Positions 1 through 8,825 of a DNA stretch of 41,903 nt are shown piece by piece. Made by a program: the position numbers and the translations under genes. Location of the stretch: the NCBI GenBank assembly GCA_028873515.1, contig JAGWIG010000019.1, positions 1 through 41,903 of the forward strand, given 5' to 3'. Position 1 is the first letter of the stretch. Each line of letters opens with the position of its first letter. The notes under the pieces were generated by a model, which worked only from the letters and a program-made list of their open reading frames with translations, ran no database searches and was not told the DNA's origin. The stretch is from Pseudomonadota bacterium. GTDB lineage: Bacteria; Pseudomonadota; Gammaproteobacteria; Burkholderiales; REEB80.

Positions 1-842
1 GGTTGCATCAGCAGCCAGGCCAGAGCAATCTGAGCAATGGATATCTGACGTTTTTCGGCCATGGGGCGCATGATATCAATACAGTTAAAAACCCGAGATC
101 TGTCTACCACAGGAAAATCCAAATTGCTGCGCCGACTATCTGGGGGGCCTTTTCCATCAGGACTGAATTTTCCAGTAAGCAACCCTCCGGCCAGAGGACT
201 CCAGATCATCAGGCCAAGATGCTGATCCTTGAGTAACGGGATCATTTCCCGTTCTATGTCCCTTCCCGCAATCGTGTAATAGGCCTGAACACTGGAAATA
301 CGCGGCCAATGGTTATGTTCGGAAATAGAGAGGATTTTCATGACTTGCCATGCAGCCATATTGCATACCCCAATATATCGAACCTTGCCGGAACGCACCA
401 GGTCGTTCAGGCAGGCCATGGATTCTTCAAGGGGGGTGAGAGGATCGAATCCATGAAGCTGGTAGAGATCAATGTGGTCAAGTTGCAGGCGGCAAAGGCT
501 GGCATCGACTTCGTTCATCAGGTGATAACGGGATTGCCCCCGGCCATTTGGGAGCTCGTTCATGATGCCGGTGGCCTTGGTAGCCACGACCAGTTCTTCG
601 CGGGGCAGCCCCAGTTCCTTGATTGCCTGGCCAATATGTATCTCTGATTTTCCGAGAGAATAGACATTGGCGGTATCAATAAAATTAATGCCTGCATCAA
701 AGGCAAATTTTATGAGTTCATTGACAGCTTGTTGTCCCAGTCCTCCCATAACTTTCCAGAAACCTTCATTGCCATAAGTCATGCCACCAAGGCACATTTC
801 GGATACATAAAGACCTGTGTGGCCCAATAAACGATATTTCAT
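1..842 (-). CDS. Aldo/keto reductase (partial, C-terminus beyond the window)
   Basis: Reading the minus strand from ATG at 842 gives an open frame of 280 codons that runs off the left edge of the window. The product starts MKYRLLGHTGLYVSEMCLGG, the typical N-terminus of the aldo/keto reductase superfamily. It continues with the FIDTANVYSLGKSE stretch that carries the catalytic Asp and Tyr, a DLYQLHGFDP segment that supplies the active-site His, and near the edge IAQIALAWLLMQ, the usual last helix before the NADP-binding C-terminus. These cytosolic TIM-barrel enzymes reduce aldehydes or ketones with NADPH; the substrate cannot be inferred. An AGGA ribosome site lies about 9 nt before the start. 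Roughly 40-60 C-terminal residues should be missing. Confidence 0.9.
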   Translation of the reverse strand, partial: MKYRLLGHTGLYVSEMCLGGMTYGNEGFWKVMGGLGQQAVNELIKFAFDAGINFIDTANVYSLGKSEIHIGQAIKELGLPREELVVATKATGIMNELPNGRGQSRYHLMNEVDASLCRLQLDHIDLYQLHGFDPLTPLEESMACLNDLVRSGKVRYIGVCNMAAWQVMKILSISEHNHWPRISSVQAYYTIAGRDIEREMIPLLKDQHLGLMIWSPLAGGLLTGKFSPDGKGPPDSRRSNLDFPVVDRSRVFNCIDIMRPMAEKRQISIAQIALAWLLMQ

Positions 843-989
843 GGCGTTTTCCTAACAGATTAATGAAAAAGAACCGGAGTAAACACTGGGTAATGGCTAT
901 GAAGAAATGGCAATACCGGGTGTCCAATTTAATTGGTGGGTTCAGTAAGCTCCTGGTATCAGGCAGGGCACGAGCTGGTTGATCCCAGG

Positions 990-1391
990 TTATCGATTGC
1001 GTTTGATAATGAAGCCATTATCAATTCTATCAAAACCAATCCTGGGGTAGTAGCCTATTGCCTCAGGAGAGGAGATAAGGATAAGCGCGACTTCTTCACC
1101 AATGACTGTTTTGATACGGTCAATAAGTTCACTTCCGATACCCTGGTTTTGATAGGACTTGACGACGGCGAGATCAGATAGATAGCAGCAGTAACTAAAA
1201 TCAGTTAAGGCACGGGCCAGTCCAATGAGGCGGCCTTCATGCCAGGCCGACCAGGTCAGGTTGGCATTGGCGAGCATGTGTTCGATTCTTGCCAGATCAT
1301 TGGTGGGGCGCCGAATCCCCGAAGCATTAAAAACCTCGGCGACCTCGGCTGCTGAAAGGGGGATGTTCTGGCTGTATTCAATCGTTGTCAT
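990..1391 (-). CDS. GNAT-family N-acetyltransferase
   Basis: This 133-residue protein has the GNAT core: a beta strand LSDLAVVKSYQNQGIGSELI at about residues 72-91 with the acetyl-CoA pyrophosphate loop Q-N-Q-G-I-G, followed by a helix and the C-terminal strand-helix segment ending YYPRIGFDRIDNGF. Length fits a single-domain GNAT enzyme. It probably transfers an acetyl group from acetyl-CoA to a small-molecule or protein amine in the cytosol; the substrate is unknown. The ATG at 1391 is preceded by GGAG at suitable spacing. It lies next to another GNAT gene in the same orientation, but the two are not close relatives. Confidence 0.85.
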   Translation of the reverse strand: MTTIEYSQNIPLSAAEVAEVFNASGIRRPTNDLARIEHMLANANLTWSAWHEGRLIGLARALTDFSYCCYLSDLAVVKSYQNQGIGSELIDRIKTVIGEEVALILISSPEAIGYYPRIGFDRIDNGFIIKRNR

Positions 1392-1469
1392 GCAGGAAAA
1401 CTCCGTTTTTTATGTGCCGCCAAAAAGTAATAAGAATTTTTAATCTGCCCTCTAGTCCAATACCGGATT

Positions 1470-1952
1470 TTATAATGGTATTTTCATTTTTTTACCCCCG
1501 GCAACACTGAAGCCCTGTTTCTCATAGAATGAAAACGTGCGATCAAATTCAGGAAGGGGCGGGGTAGTAACCTCCAGTCGTTTCCACCCTTTATGTTTTC
1601 CATATGCCTTTACCGCATTCACCAGGCGTTTTCCTATGCCCAGGGAACGAAAACCCCCGATAACATAAAGTTCCTGAATAATACCGTATGTCCCTTCTGC
1701 ATAGAGGGACAGGCTTTCGCAAAGCGTGATGAGGCCAACAGCTCTATTGTTGATGCTGGCTTTATAGACAATGTATGAGCCGGAATTGATGAATTGTTCG
1801 CATCGCGCAGTCATTTCTTCAAGATTGATGTTAAAGGAACTGGCTCCTGATGCAGTCATGATCTCGTTAAGCAATGCGATGACGAGGGGCGCCAGCCTGC
1901 TTGACTCTTCAGGGTAGGCCTGTTCGATTTTGATTTCATTTTGATTCTTCAT
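1470..1952 (-). CDS. GNAT-family N-acetyltransferase
   Basis: This 160-residue protein shows the GNAT fold: an N-terminal strand-helix, a central strand ELYVIGGFRSLGIGKRLVNA with the R-x-x-G-I-G acetyl-CoA loop, and a C-terminal FYEKQGFSVAGGKKM segment in which Tyr is the usual general-acid position. It likely acetylates an amine substrate that cannot be named from sequence. It is 78 nt upstream of the other GNAT gene on the same strand, so the two could be co-transcribed. The ribosome site before ATG 1952 is weak. Confidence 0.85.
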   Translation of the reverse strand: MKNQNEIKIEQAYPEESSRLAPLVIALLNEIMTASGASSFNINLEEMTARCEQFINSGSYIVYKASINNRAVGLITLCESLSLYAEGTYGIIQELYVIGGFRSLGIGKRLVNAVKAYGKHKGWKRLEVTTPPLPEFDRTFSFYEKQGFSVAGGKKMKIPL

Positions 1953-2193
1953 GGCTGTCTATTCCAGGCGAGATGATTTTTTGGTTTAAATGGATTGGCA
2001 TGATAGTTCCATATGTTTTTCCTGTTGAAGTAGTAGTGCAGCGAACTCAAGTTTCAGGACCTGAAGAGCGGGTACTGAATCAGGATAGGGAAACCAAATC
2101 GAACCGCAAAAACCTTAAACCCTTAAACGGCATAATGTCCTGTCTTGCTACCTTGTTCAATACCTCTTGAAAACCATGTTTTTTTCTCCCCGT

Positions 2194-3075
2194 CTAGGGA
2201 ATGAGTGCTGAATCCTTTGCAGCGAGGCTTCCAATGGCTGACCAGTCCATGTGCTCCTTTCCCTGTGCTGCCAGAGTGGTAAACCGTTCACGTAAAATAC
2301 AGGCGATGGGAAGGGGGACGTTCAGCTCTTCTGCTGCAGCCAGGGCCAGTTTTATATCTTTTCGTCCTAATTTGGCTGCAAAACCAGCCGGTTCAAAATG
2401 GCGATCAGCAATCAGGGTTCCATAGTTCCGGTAGACCGGGATATTGAAAAGGCTAGATGTAAGAAGATCAAGATACTGATGTCTGTTTATCCCACCCTTT
2501 TCAACCAGGGCCATGGCCTCGCCAAGAGATTCTATGACTGAAGCAAGTAAAAAATTCCCACTCAATTTCACCAGATTTGCCTGCTCAGGGCTTTCTGACA
2601 TAATGAATGTCCGTTGTCCCAGAACGTCAAACAGGGGCTGGATTTTTTCTACCAGGGGGAGTTTTCCTGCCACAATCATGAATAGTTTACCCGAGCCGGC
2701 TGCGTCAGGCCTTCCGAATACCGGAGCAGAAACATAGCCTTGGTGTTTTTGTGTATGGGCCTGGAATAGCTGTGCAGACAAGGAAACGCTTATGGTACTG
2801 CAGGAGACATGAATGGCGTTGGGTTTGAGAGATTCCAGAACACCGTTTTGACCCAGTACTACATCTTCAACCGCTTCGTCATTGGCCAACATGGTAAAAA
2901 CGACGTCTGCATTGCACACGTCGGCGATATTTTTGGCATCTTTGGCTCCTGAAGCTATCAAGGGTTGCAGCCGCTCCCTTGAACGATTGTAGACAGTCAG
3001 GTTAAAACCTGACTGGCACAGACGCGTAGCCATATTCGTTCCCATTTTTCCAAGCCCGATAAATCCTAGTTCCAT
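2194..3075 (-). CDS. NAD(P)-dependent beta-hydroxyacid dehydrogenase family oxidoreductase (3-hydroxyisobutyrate dehydrogenase-like)
   Basis: The 293-residue product begins with a Rossmann fingerprint, GFIGLGKMGTNMA (G7-x-G9-x-x-G12). It has the family's substrate-loop variant VSAPVFGRPDAAGSGKL and the catalytic helix KLSGNFLLASVIESLGEA, where the Lys is the catalytic base of 3-hydroxyisobutyrate/6-phosphogluconate-type dehydrogenases. The FGRPDAA form departs from the canonical PVSGG motif and is seen in a subgroup of unassigned substrate, so no precise function is claimed. AGGAGA lies 8 nt before the ATG. The gene starts 25 nt after the alcohol dehydrogenase gene in the same orientation, so a two-gene redox operon is likely. 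Confidence 0.88.
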   Translation of the reverse strand: MELGFIGLGKMGTNMATRLCQSGFNLTVYNRSRERLQPLIASGAKDAKNIADVCNADVVFTMLANDEAVEDVVLGQNGVLESLKPNAIHVSCSTISVSLSAQLFQAHTQKHQGYVSAPVFGRPDAAGSGKLFMIVAGKLPLVEKIQPLFDVLGQRTFIMSESPEQANLVKLSGNFLLASVIESLGEAMALVEKGGINRHQYLDLLTSSLFNIPVYRNYGTLIADRHFEPAGFAAKLGRKDIKLALAAAEELNVPLPIACILRERFTTLAAQGKEHMDWSAIGSLAAKDSALIP

Positions 3076-3100
3076 TTTATTTCTCCTGAAATCAGGGTGT

Positions 3101-4150
3101 TTACTGAAAATTGGCCATATCGATGACGAAACGGTATTTTACGTCGCTTCTGAGCATCCGCTCATAGGCTGTATTGATGTAATCCATGCGAATGAGTTCA
3201 ATATCCGAGACCAGATTATGATGAGCACAAAAGTCGAGCATTTCCTGTGTTTCGCGAATTCCGCCAATGAGTGAGCCGGCTAATTGCCGGCGTCTGAAAA
3301 TAAGATTAAATACTTCCGGAGACGGATGCGGTTCTGCCGGAGCGCCTATCAAGGTCATGGTTCCATCAAGTTTGAGAAGCTGAAGAAAGGGATCCAGATT
3401 GTGAGGGGCTGCGACAGTATTCAGGATAAAGTCGAGTTTGCTGGCATAAGCCTCCATCTGCCTGGTATCCGAGGAGATACATACTTCATCGGCACCGAGT
3501 CTTTTGCCATCATCAATCTTGCTGGGGGAGGAGGTAAATAACACTACGTGAGCTCCCATGGCATGGGCAATTTTGACACCCATATGCCCAAGACCTCCAA
3601 GACCTACTATGCCCACTTTTTTTCCAGGTCCCGTTTTCCAGTGTCGTAAAGGTGAATAGGTAGTGATTCCTGCACAAAGGAGGGGAGCGACGTTCGCCAG
3701 ATCTTTTTCATCATGTTTAATCCGCAGAACAAAGGATTCTTTGACGACTATGGTCTGGGAGTAGCCGCCATAGGTATTTTCACCTCCAAACACTGGGCCG
3801 TTATAGGTGCCCGTAAAACCTTTTTCGCAATATTGCTCTTCTCCTTCATGGCAAGGCTTGCAATGCCCGCAGCTATCAATCATGCAGCCGACCCCTGCCA
3901 GATCGCCGACTTTTATATTCCGTACTTTATTTCCCGCGGCGACAACCCGGCCAACAATTTCGTGACCTGGAACAGAAGGATAGAGCGTGTTTTTCCATTC
4001 GTTTCGTGCTGTATGCAGATCGGAATGACAGACTCCGCAATAGAGAATACTGATTTGCACGTCTTCCGGGCCGGGATCACGGCGATGGATTTCAAAAGGG
4101 GCCAGTGGACTTGTGGAACTTTGTGCTGCATAGGCTTTACTTTTAATCAT
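3101..4150 (-). CDS. Zinc-dependent NAD(P)-dependent alcohol dehydrogenase (YahK/cinnamyl alcohol dehydrogenase-like)
   Basis: A full-length 349-residue medium-chain dehydrogenase. Visible features are the catalytic-zinc segment GVCHSDLH, the GHE motif (PGHEIVGRVV), a structural-zinc loop SCGHCKPCHEGEEQYC with four cysteines, and the nucleotide-binding GLGGLGHMGVKIAHAMGA. This arrangement matches the YahK/AdhA-type aldehyde reductases, which are usually NADPH-preferring and reduce various aldehydes to alcohols in the cytosol. GGAGA precedes ATG 4150. It is the first gene of a likely operon with the downstream beta-hydroxyacid dehydrogenase. The physiological substrate is not inferable. Confidence 0.92.
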   Translation of the reverse strand: MIKSKAYAAQSSTSPLAPFEIHRRDPGPEDVQISILYCGVCHSDLHTARNEWKNTLYPSVPGHEIVGRVVAAGNKVRNIKVGDLAGVGCMIDSCGHCKPCHEGEEQYCEKGFTGTYNGPVFGGENTYGGYSQTIVVKESFVLRIKHDEKDLANVAPLLCAGITTYSPLRHWKTGPGKKVGIVGLGGLGHMGVKIAHAMGAHVVLFTSSPSKIDDGKRLGADEVCISSDTRQMEAYASKLDFILNTVAAPHNLDPFLQLLKLDGTMTLIGAPAEPHPSPEVFNLIFRRRQLAGSLIGGIRETQEMLDFCAHHNLVSDIELIRMDYINTAYERMLRSDVKYRFVIDMANFQ

Positions 4151-4909
4151 GATATATTCTCCAGTTTGAAAGTCCTGGGCAGGGAAGATGCCAATGTTGA
4201 ATGCCCGGTAATTGTTTTTTCAGTCGAGTGATAAGAAGGTTAATCGGGTCATGCCAATAGAAGATTGACTACAGTTATGGCCCACTCAGGGATGGGTGGT
4301 TTCCCCAAGAATCCGTAACCCCATTATGCTCGACATCGGGAAAGCGGAGAGAGACGGTATTTTTCAGTTTGAGCTTCGCATTAGCTTGGGTCTATCGAGC
4401 ATACACCGGAACTGGACCTCGATCGCGACGGGACAAAATATTACCCGATATTATGCTACCTTGTTCGTTCTGGCAGAATAGATCGATTGCATCTGATTAG
4501 AAACCAGAGGTGTCTACCATCCTGCCAATCCAATTTGCCTGGTTAACCAGGCGGGTTGCAAACGTCATCAGGCGGTGAGGCTCGCCGGATTGTACTGTTC
4601 AATTGCTGTCACACTTGTTCCCCCGAACCGCATTCAGGTAAAGGAAGAAACAGTTTCTGGAGTTGTATGCAGCATAGTGTTATCCAGAATTCAGTTCTGT
4701 GCCACTGACAGGGCGGCCATGCTGCTTGTGTAAAACCATTTGGGCCCCTGGAAGGCATGCATATTTTTTTTCCAGTGCAGTCTGCTGTTCGAACCTAACG
4801 GGTTTTTCCCCATTTGAGACCATCAGGGTATAAGTTGATTCTATCATTATTGGCAGTTCGTTCAATATTTCTGAAAATGAATGTTCCGCTTGAGGAGGGT
4901 TCCAGTTTT
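4151..4909. other. Intergenic region without a convincing gene
   Basis: About 760 bases between the alcohol dehydrogenase start and the DUF202 gene end. Only short frames are present. One on the minus strand (4680-4865, TTG start, 61 codons) has fairly natural composition but no recognisable motif or ribosome site. The only clear structure is the 16-bp palindrome at 4537-4552. Promoters for the alcohol dehydrogenase operon must lie in the left part, but no strong sigma-70 match stands out. Confidence 0.5.
4537..4552. repeat. Perfect 16-bp palindrome (candidate operator)
   Basis: GCCTGGTTAACCAGGC reads the same on both strands. It lies in a gene-poor stretch, about 390 bp upstream of the alcohol dehydrogenase start. 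A perfect palindrome of this length without a loop is typical of a dimeric regulator site, but no regulator gene lies nearby, so the role is inference only. Confidence 0.4.
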
Positions 4910-5302
4910 TTATATTTTCGTTGAAGCCAGCTGCATGTAGGTGATCATTAGCGCGGAAAGGGCTACAACTGCAAAAGTTACGATGAAAACAAGCCCTCGG
5001 CTAGGCCGGACTTCGCCTCGTTCAATGGCCATATTGACAATATGGTAATGCCATGCGGCCAGTATTGAGAGGATACCTCCGAACGCCATCATGGTTTCTC
5101 CCATAGGCAGCGACATGCCTATGCTATGGATCTGTATGTTCGGATCCAGACGGATTGCTATCTCGCGTAACCATACCCCGAACTTTGCTATGACAAACCC
5201 AAGGGTGATGATGGCAATGCTTGTTCGAATCCACGCCAGGAAAGTCCGTTCGGCAGCCATGTATTCCGTGGCAAGTTTGTCTGCAGGCAATTTCGTTTGC
5301 AT
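4910..5302 (-). CDS. DUF202 (YidH-like) inner-membrane protein
   Basis: A 130-residue protein with the DUF202 signature: AAERTFLAWIRTSIAIITLGFVI at residues 17-39, where the AERTxLAWxRT stretch is diagnostic, followed by a second hydrophobic segment around MAFGGILSILAAWHYHIV and a third near the C-terminus (GLVFIVTFAVVALSALMITYM). Three membrane spans and this length fit the family well. The function of DUF202 proteins is not established. It is read divergently from hpnM, separated by about 440 bp. Confidence 0.9.
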   Translation of the reverse strand: MQTKLPADKLATEYMAAERTFLAWIRTSIAIITLGFVIAKFGVWLREIAIRLDPNIQIHSIGMSLPMGETMMAFGGILSILAAWHYHIVNMAIERGEVRPSRGLVFIVTFAVVALSALMITYMQLASTKI

Positions 5303-5741
5303 GAGTGGTGAAATTTATTGGGATTATGGAAAAGGATAGCATTTTTTTAGCAGGTGACCCGAATTTTGTTACCATGAAATTTTTACTGGTGGAATTTCAT
5401 TTTATAAATCCGGCTAAATTTTTAGATCTAGCGCTCTGGATGTCGCAAGAGTTTAATGGTGTTTCCATGGTTAGTGTTTTTCTTGAGTTGCCATATTTGT
5501 TTCGACATCATGCTGCGGCCTCTTTTCCATGGCTTGTTTGGGCATTGCTGGAAAGCCTTGCAGGCATGATTCAATATCGGTAGACCTGGGTAAACCACCA
5601 AGGTGGAGTGTCAAATGTTCGGGAAGGCAAACTGGATAATTTCCCACCCATGTTTTGCAGGGGTAGGGTTTGAAGAGAAAGGTTGCTAACCTGGTTCAGG
5701 CAATGGAAAATACCCGTAGGGATTCATGGTTAAAGGAGTTC
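5303..5741. other. Divergent intergenic region upstream of hpnM
   Basis: About 440 bases between the divergent DUF202 and hpnM genes. A plus-strand frame (5305-5583) exists, but its product has no recognisable features and no ribosome site. The region should hold the promoters of both genes; I see no confident consensus match. A strong ribosome site (AAAGGAG, 5732-5738) ends the region and sets the hpnM start. Confidence 0.4.
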
Positions 5742-6404
5742 ATGATGAAAAAAATTCTGGGTGTTTCAGTTTTGCTGGCAGGGATGGCTTTGTTGTGGGC
5801 TACTTCCAAGCCTGTACTGGCCGAAGAGCTGGCTGCCACGCCACAGCCCCCGGTTAAATCGCTTTCATCTGGCCCACGGCAGGCAATTGAACATCTGGAC
5901 GAAGCTTTGCTTGCTTCCATGAAATCTGCCAAAAAAATTGGCTACAAAGGGCGCTACAGGCAGCTTGCCCCGGTAGTCGACAGGGTGTTTGACTTTTCTT
6001 CCATTGCCACGGTGTCCATGGGAACCTACTGGACGAAACTTGATCCTGCCCAGCAGTCGGAACTTGTCACTACCCTGCGTGACTATACTATTGCTACTTA
6101 TGCCTTTCGTTTTGATAATTATTCCGGTGAGCAGTTCAGCATCAAGTCCGTTCAGCACCTTGAGCCGAATGTGGAGGTGGTGTACTGTACTTTTACCGAA
6201 GCGAGTGGTGAAGTGCACACTTTTGACTACATGATGAGATCCAGGGCCGGAAGCTGGCGTATTATTAATGTTGTGGCTGATGGGGTAAGTGATCTTGCTC
6301 TCAAGCAGGCAGAATTTACGCACCTGATGAAACTCAAGGGTTTTGGCAGTCTAATCGATAATCTGAAAAACCGTATTACCTACATGGCGAATACGGGTCA
6401 ATGA
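5742..6404 (+). CDS. hpnM: Hopanoid-associated periplasmic MlaC/Ttg2D-like protein HpnM
   Basis: The protein starts with a signal peptide (MKK, hydrophobic core, cleavage likely after the VLA before EELAAT) and then has an MlaC/Ttg2D-type fold. Landmarks are YRQLAPVVDRVFDFSSIATVS, the FDNYSGEQFSI segment, a WRIINVVADGVSDL strand and the C-terminal helix ending GFGSLIDNLKNRI. HpnM proteins are MlaC relatives thought to ferry lipids, presumably hopanoids, across the periplasm. AAAGGAG at 5732-5738 favours ATG 5742 or 5745 over the longer frame beginning at 5670; the signal peptide also fits only the shorter form. It is followed 14 nt later by mlaA, an outer-membrane partner of MlaC in the Mla pathway. 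Confidence 0.9.
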   Translation: MMKKILGVSVLLAGMALLWATSKPVLAEELAATPQPPVKSLSSGPRQAIEHLDEALLASMKSAKKIGYKGRYRQLAPVVDRVFDFSSIATVSMGTYWTKLDPAQQSELVTTLRDYTIATYAFRFDNYSGEQFSIKSVQHLEPNVEVVYCTFTEASGEVHTFDYMMRSRAGSWRIINVVADGVSDLALKQAEFTHLMKLKGFGSLIDNLKNRITYMANTGQ

Positions 6405-6418
6405 ATGAGGAATGATCA

Positions 6419-7213
6419 ATGAGGGGGATGCGTCTGTTTCTGGTTTTGGTGCTTGTATCCATGCAAGGTTGTGCAACCATGGGCCATGGATCTAAATCGG
6501 GCTTGAATTCCAGTAATGAAACGGTCTCCGACCCATTGGAGTCCATGAACCAGAAGGTATTTAGCTTCAATATGGGGCTTTATGATTACGTCCTTGAGCC
6601 GGTTGCAAAAGGATATGAAGCAGTCACGCCGCAGACTTTTCGTACCGGGGTGGCCAATTTTTTTAATAATGCTACTTACCCTTATGTTTTTATGAATGAT
6701 TTTCTCCAGGGAAGAACCGATCAGGGACTGACAGATTTCAGTCGTTTTCTGGCTAATACTGTAATAGGGATAGGAGGGTTGTTCGATGTGGCAAGTCATA
6801 TGCAATTGCCCCCTCATCAAAATAGTTTTGGTGTGACTCTGGGGGTATGGGGAGTACCTCAAGGTGCCTATCTGGTGCTGCCTTTCCTTGGGCCCGCTTC
6901 TGTTCGCAGCCTTCCTGGCATTCCTATTGAAATTCTATCCAGTCCGTTCTATTACATTACCAATCCTACGGCTCAATGGAGTATAACTGCCATGGGAATC
7001 GTGAATACGGGATACACTAAACGCGGAGAAATCCAGTTGGTGAAGCAGTCCCTGTTTCCCTATTATTTTGCGCGTAGCGCCTGGGAGCAGCATGAGCAGT
7101 ACCTCATTCGTGGAAGCAAGCTTAACCACAGGCGGATTCTTGAGAAGCTTGGTCCTGATGAAGAAGATATGCCTGAAAAAGAAACCCTACCCTTTGCGGC
7201 TCCCAAACCATGA
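6419..7213 (+). CDS. mlaA: MlaA/VacJ-family outer-membrane lipoprotein
   Basis: A 264-residue protein with a lipoprotein signal peptide ending in the lipobox S-M-Q-G-C18, followed by the VacJ/MlaA core: DPLESMNQKVFSFN, a TFRTGVANFFNN segment, DFSRFLANTVIGIGGLFDVA and TLGVWGVPQGAYLVLPFLGP. MlaA removes mislocalised phospholipids from the outer leaflet of the outer membrane and passes them to periplasmic MlaC. Here the neighbouring MlaC-like protein is HpnM, so the pair may handle hopanoids or maintain lipid asymmetry; that link is inference. GAGG lies 8 nt before ATG 6419. No mlaB/D/E/F genes occur in the window. Confidence 0.93.
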   Translation: MRGMRLFLVLVLVSMQGCATMGHGSKSGLNSSNETVSDPLESMNQKVFSFNMGLYDYVLEPVAKGYEAVTPQTFRTGVANFFNNATYPYVFMNDFLQGRTDQGLTDFSRFLANTVIGIGGLFDVASHMQLPPHQNSFGVTLGVWGVPQGAYLVLPFLGPASVRSLPGIPIEILSSPFYYITNPTAQWSITAMGIVNTGYTKRGEIQLVKQSLFPYYFARSAWEQHEQYLIRGSKLNHRRILEKLGPDEEDMPEKETLPFAAPKP

Positions 7214-7559
7214 TTTGGGCTCTTTTATATCGCTTGTAAAGGAAAGATTGATCCAGGTTTTTTCTTGTTTTTTGGTCTTTTGGGTTAGGGTATTTTTGTT
7301 ACAGCTGTTTTTTTTGGGTCTTATCAGAAAATCTTGCCTGTTCCAGTGGCTGGAATAGATGCTGGATGCGATTTTTTGAAGCAGTATGGGAAATCCGGGT
7401 GATAGTCATAGGCATCTTCAGTTTTGGCAGCTTTGATAAAGCCAGCCCAGGGTTTTTCAGTAAAATGCTGTCTGCCTTATGAAGTGACAGTGGTCAGGAT
7501 AAGTCATTAAGGTGGGAAAATGTGGTCCATGGGACTCAGTAGATACGGGAGAAATGAGA
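7214..7559 (+). other. Intergenic region between mlaA and ispG
   Basis: About 350 bases, with T-rich tracts around 7257-7316 and a short hairpin TTCCAG-TGG-CTGGAA near 7340-7355 about 16 nt before a run of six T at 7371-7376. This could end the hpnM-mlaA transcript but is weak. The open frame of ispG extends back to a GTG at 7512, but the better ribosome site and homology place the start at 7560. Confidence 0.35.
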
Positions 7560-8792
7560 ATGAATTGTCCTAAGCCAGGCTTTCCGCGATCACGGGTTAA
7601 AGTACGGGTAGGGACCGTGGCCTTGGGTGGGGGTTCACCTGTCGTGATCCAGTCCATGACCAATACGGATACGGCAGATATACAGGGTACGGTTGCGCAG
7701 GTAGCAGCATTGGCCCGGGCAGGTTCGGAACTGGTAAGGGTAACTGTCAATACGGCTGAGGCGGCAGGGGCGATAGCCCATATCCGGGAGGGTCTGGACA
7801 GGTTGGGAGTCAATGTCCCTCTGGTTGGTGATTTCCATTTTAACGGACACAAACTGCTCACCCAGTTTCCTGAATGTGCAGAGGCCCTGGCAAAATACCG
7901 TATCAACCCCGGTAACGTGGGACGTGGCAGCAAGCGGGACAGCCAGTTTGCCACCCTGATTGAGATCGCTTGCCGCTATGAGAAGCCCGTACGAATTGGA
8001 GTAAACTGGGGTAGCCTCGATCCCGTGCTGCTTGCTCAGATGATGGATGAGAATGGGCGGTTACCTGAGCCACTTGAAGCTGGAGAGGTGCTGCGTAACG
8101 CCATGATTTGCTCGGCCCTTGAAAGTGCCAGGCAGGCTGAATATTTTGGTTTGCCACATGATGCTATTGTCCTATCGTGCAAAACGAGTGGTGTTCAGGA
8201 TCTGATTGCTGTCTACCGGTCGCTTGCCATGCAGTGTGATTACCCGCTTCATCTTGGCCTTACCGAAGCTGGAATGGGCAGTAAAGCCATTGTGTCCTCT
8301 ACTGCTGCCTTGGCGATTCTGCTTCAGGAGGGGATCGGGGACACAATAAGGATTTCCCTTACCCCGGAGCCTCGAGGTGATCGCACGCAGGAAGTGCTGA
8401 TTGCGCAGCAGATCCTGCAGGCATTGGGGTTGCGCATGTTTACTCCTGCAGTCATAGCCTGCCCGGGTTGTGGGCGTACTACCAGTACAGTTTTCCAGGA
8501 ACTGGCGCAAAAAATCCAGGACTATATTCTGGAACAGATGCCTCTTTGGCGAAAAAAGTATTCTGGGGTAGAGAAAATGACTGTTGCAGTTATGGGTTGT
8601 GTGGTGAATGGACCTGGTGAAAGCAAACATGCCAACATTGGAATCAGTCTGCCAGGAACCGGGGAGTCTCCTGTTGCGCCAGTCTATATTGATGGGCAAA
8701 AGGGAGTCACCCTGAAAGGCGATCACATTGCTGAGGAATTCCAGGAAATCGTGCAAAGATATGTCACAGAGCATTACACCCTGGCTCCCTGA
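7560..8792 (+). CDS. ispG: 4-hydroxy-3-methylbut-2-enyl-diphosphate synthase (IspG/GcpE)
   Basis: IspG converts methylerythritol cyclodiphosphate to HMBPP, the penultimate MEP-pathway step, using a [4Fe-4S] cluster. From ATG 7560 the protein is about 410 residues. It has the N-terminal TIM-barrel stretch [20 protein letters not shown] and [14 protein letters not shown]. The cluster ligands are Cys301 and Cys304 (CPGCGRTTS), Cys347 ([10 protein letters not shown]) and Glu354. GGGAGA sits about 7 nt before 7560; a GTG at 7512 and ATG at 7554 are alternative starts in the same frame. It is convergent with hpnB and lies within an isoprenoid/hopanoid supercluster together with ispH and dxs. Confidence 0.95.
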   Translation: MNCPKPGFPRSRVKVRVGTVALGGGSPVVIQSMTNTDTADIQGTVAQVAALARAGSELVRVTVNTAEAAGAIAHIREGLDRLGVNVPLVGDFHFNGHKLLTQFPECAEALAKYRINPGNVGRGSKRDSQFATLIEIACRYEKPVRIGVNWGSLDPVLLAQMMDENGRLPEPLEAGEVLRNAMICSALESARQAEYFGLPHDAIVLSCKTSGVQDLIAVYRSLAMQCDYPLHLGLTEAGMGSKAIVSSTAALAILLQEGIGDTIRISLTPEPRGDRTQEVLIAQQILQALGLRMFTPAVIACPGCGRTTSTVFQELAQKIQDYILEQMPLWRKKYSGVEKMTVAVMGCVVNGPGESKHANIGISLPGTGESPVAPVYIDGQKGVTLKGDHIAEEFQEIVQRYVTEHYTLAP

Positions 8793-8825
8793 GTGTTTGC
8801 TTTAAGTCAGGCTGGGTGGACAGGA

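Noticed and set aside
4680-4865. Minus-strand 61-codon frame
   Set aside because: Only a TTG start without a ribosome site and no recognisable motif; possibly a remnant but not supportable as a gene.
5305-5583. Plus-strand 92-codon frame upstream of hpnM
   Set aside because: No ribosome site, composition unlike the neighbouring proteins, and it covers the region expected to hold divergent promoters.
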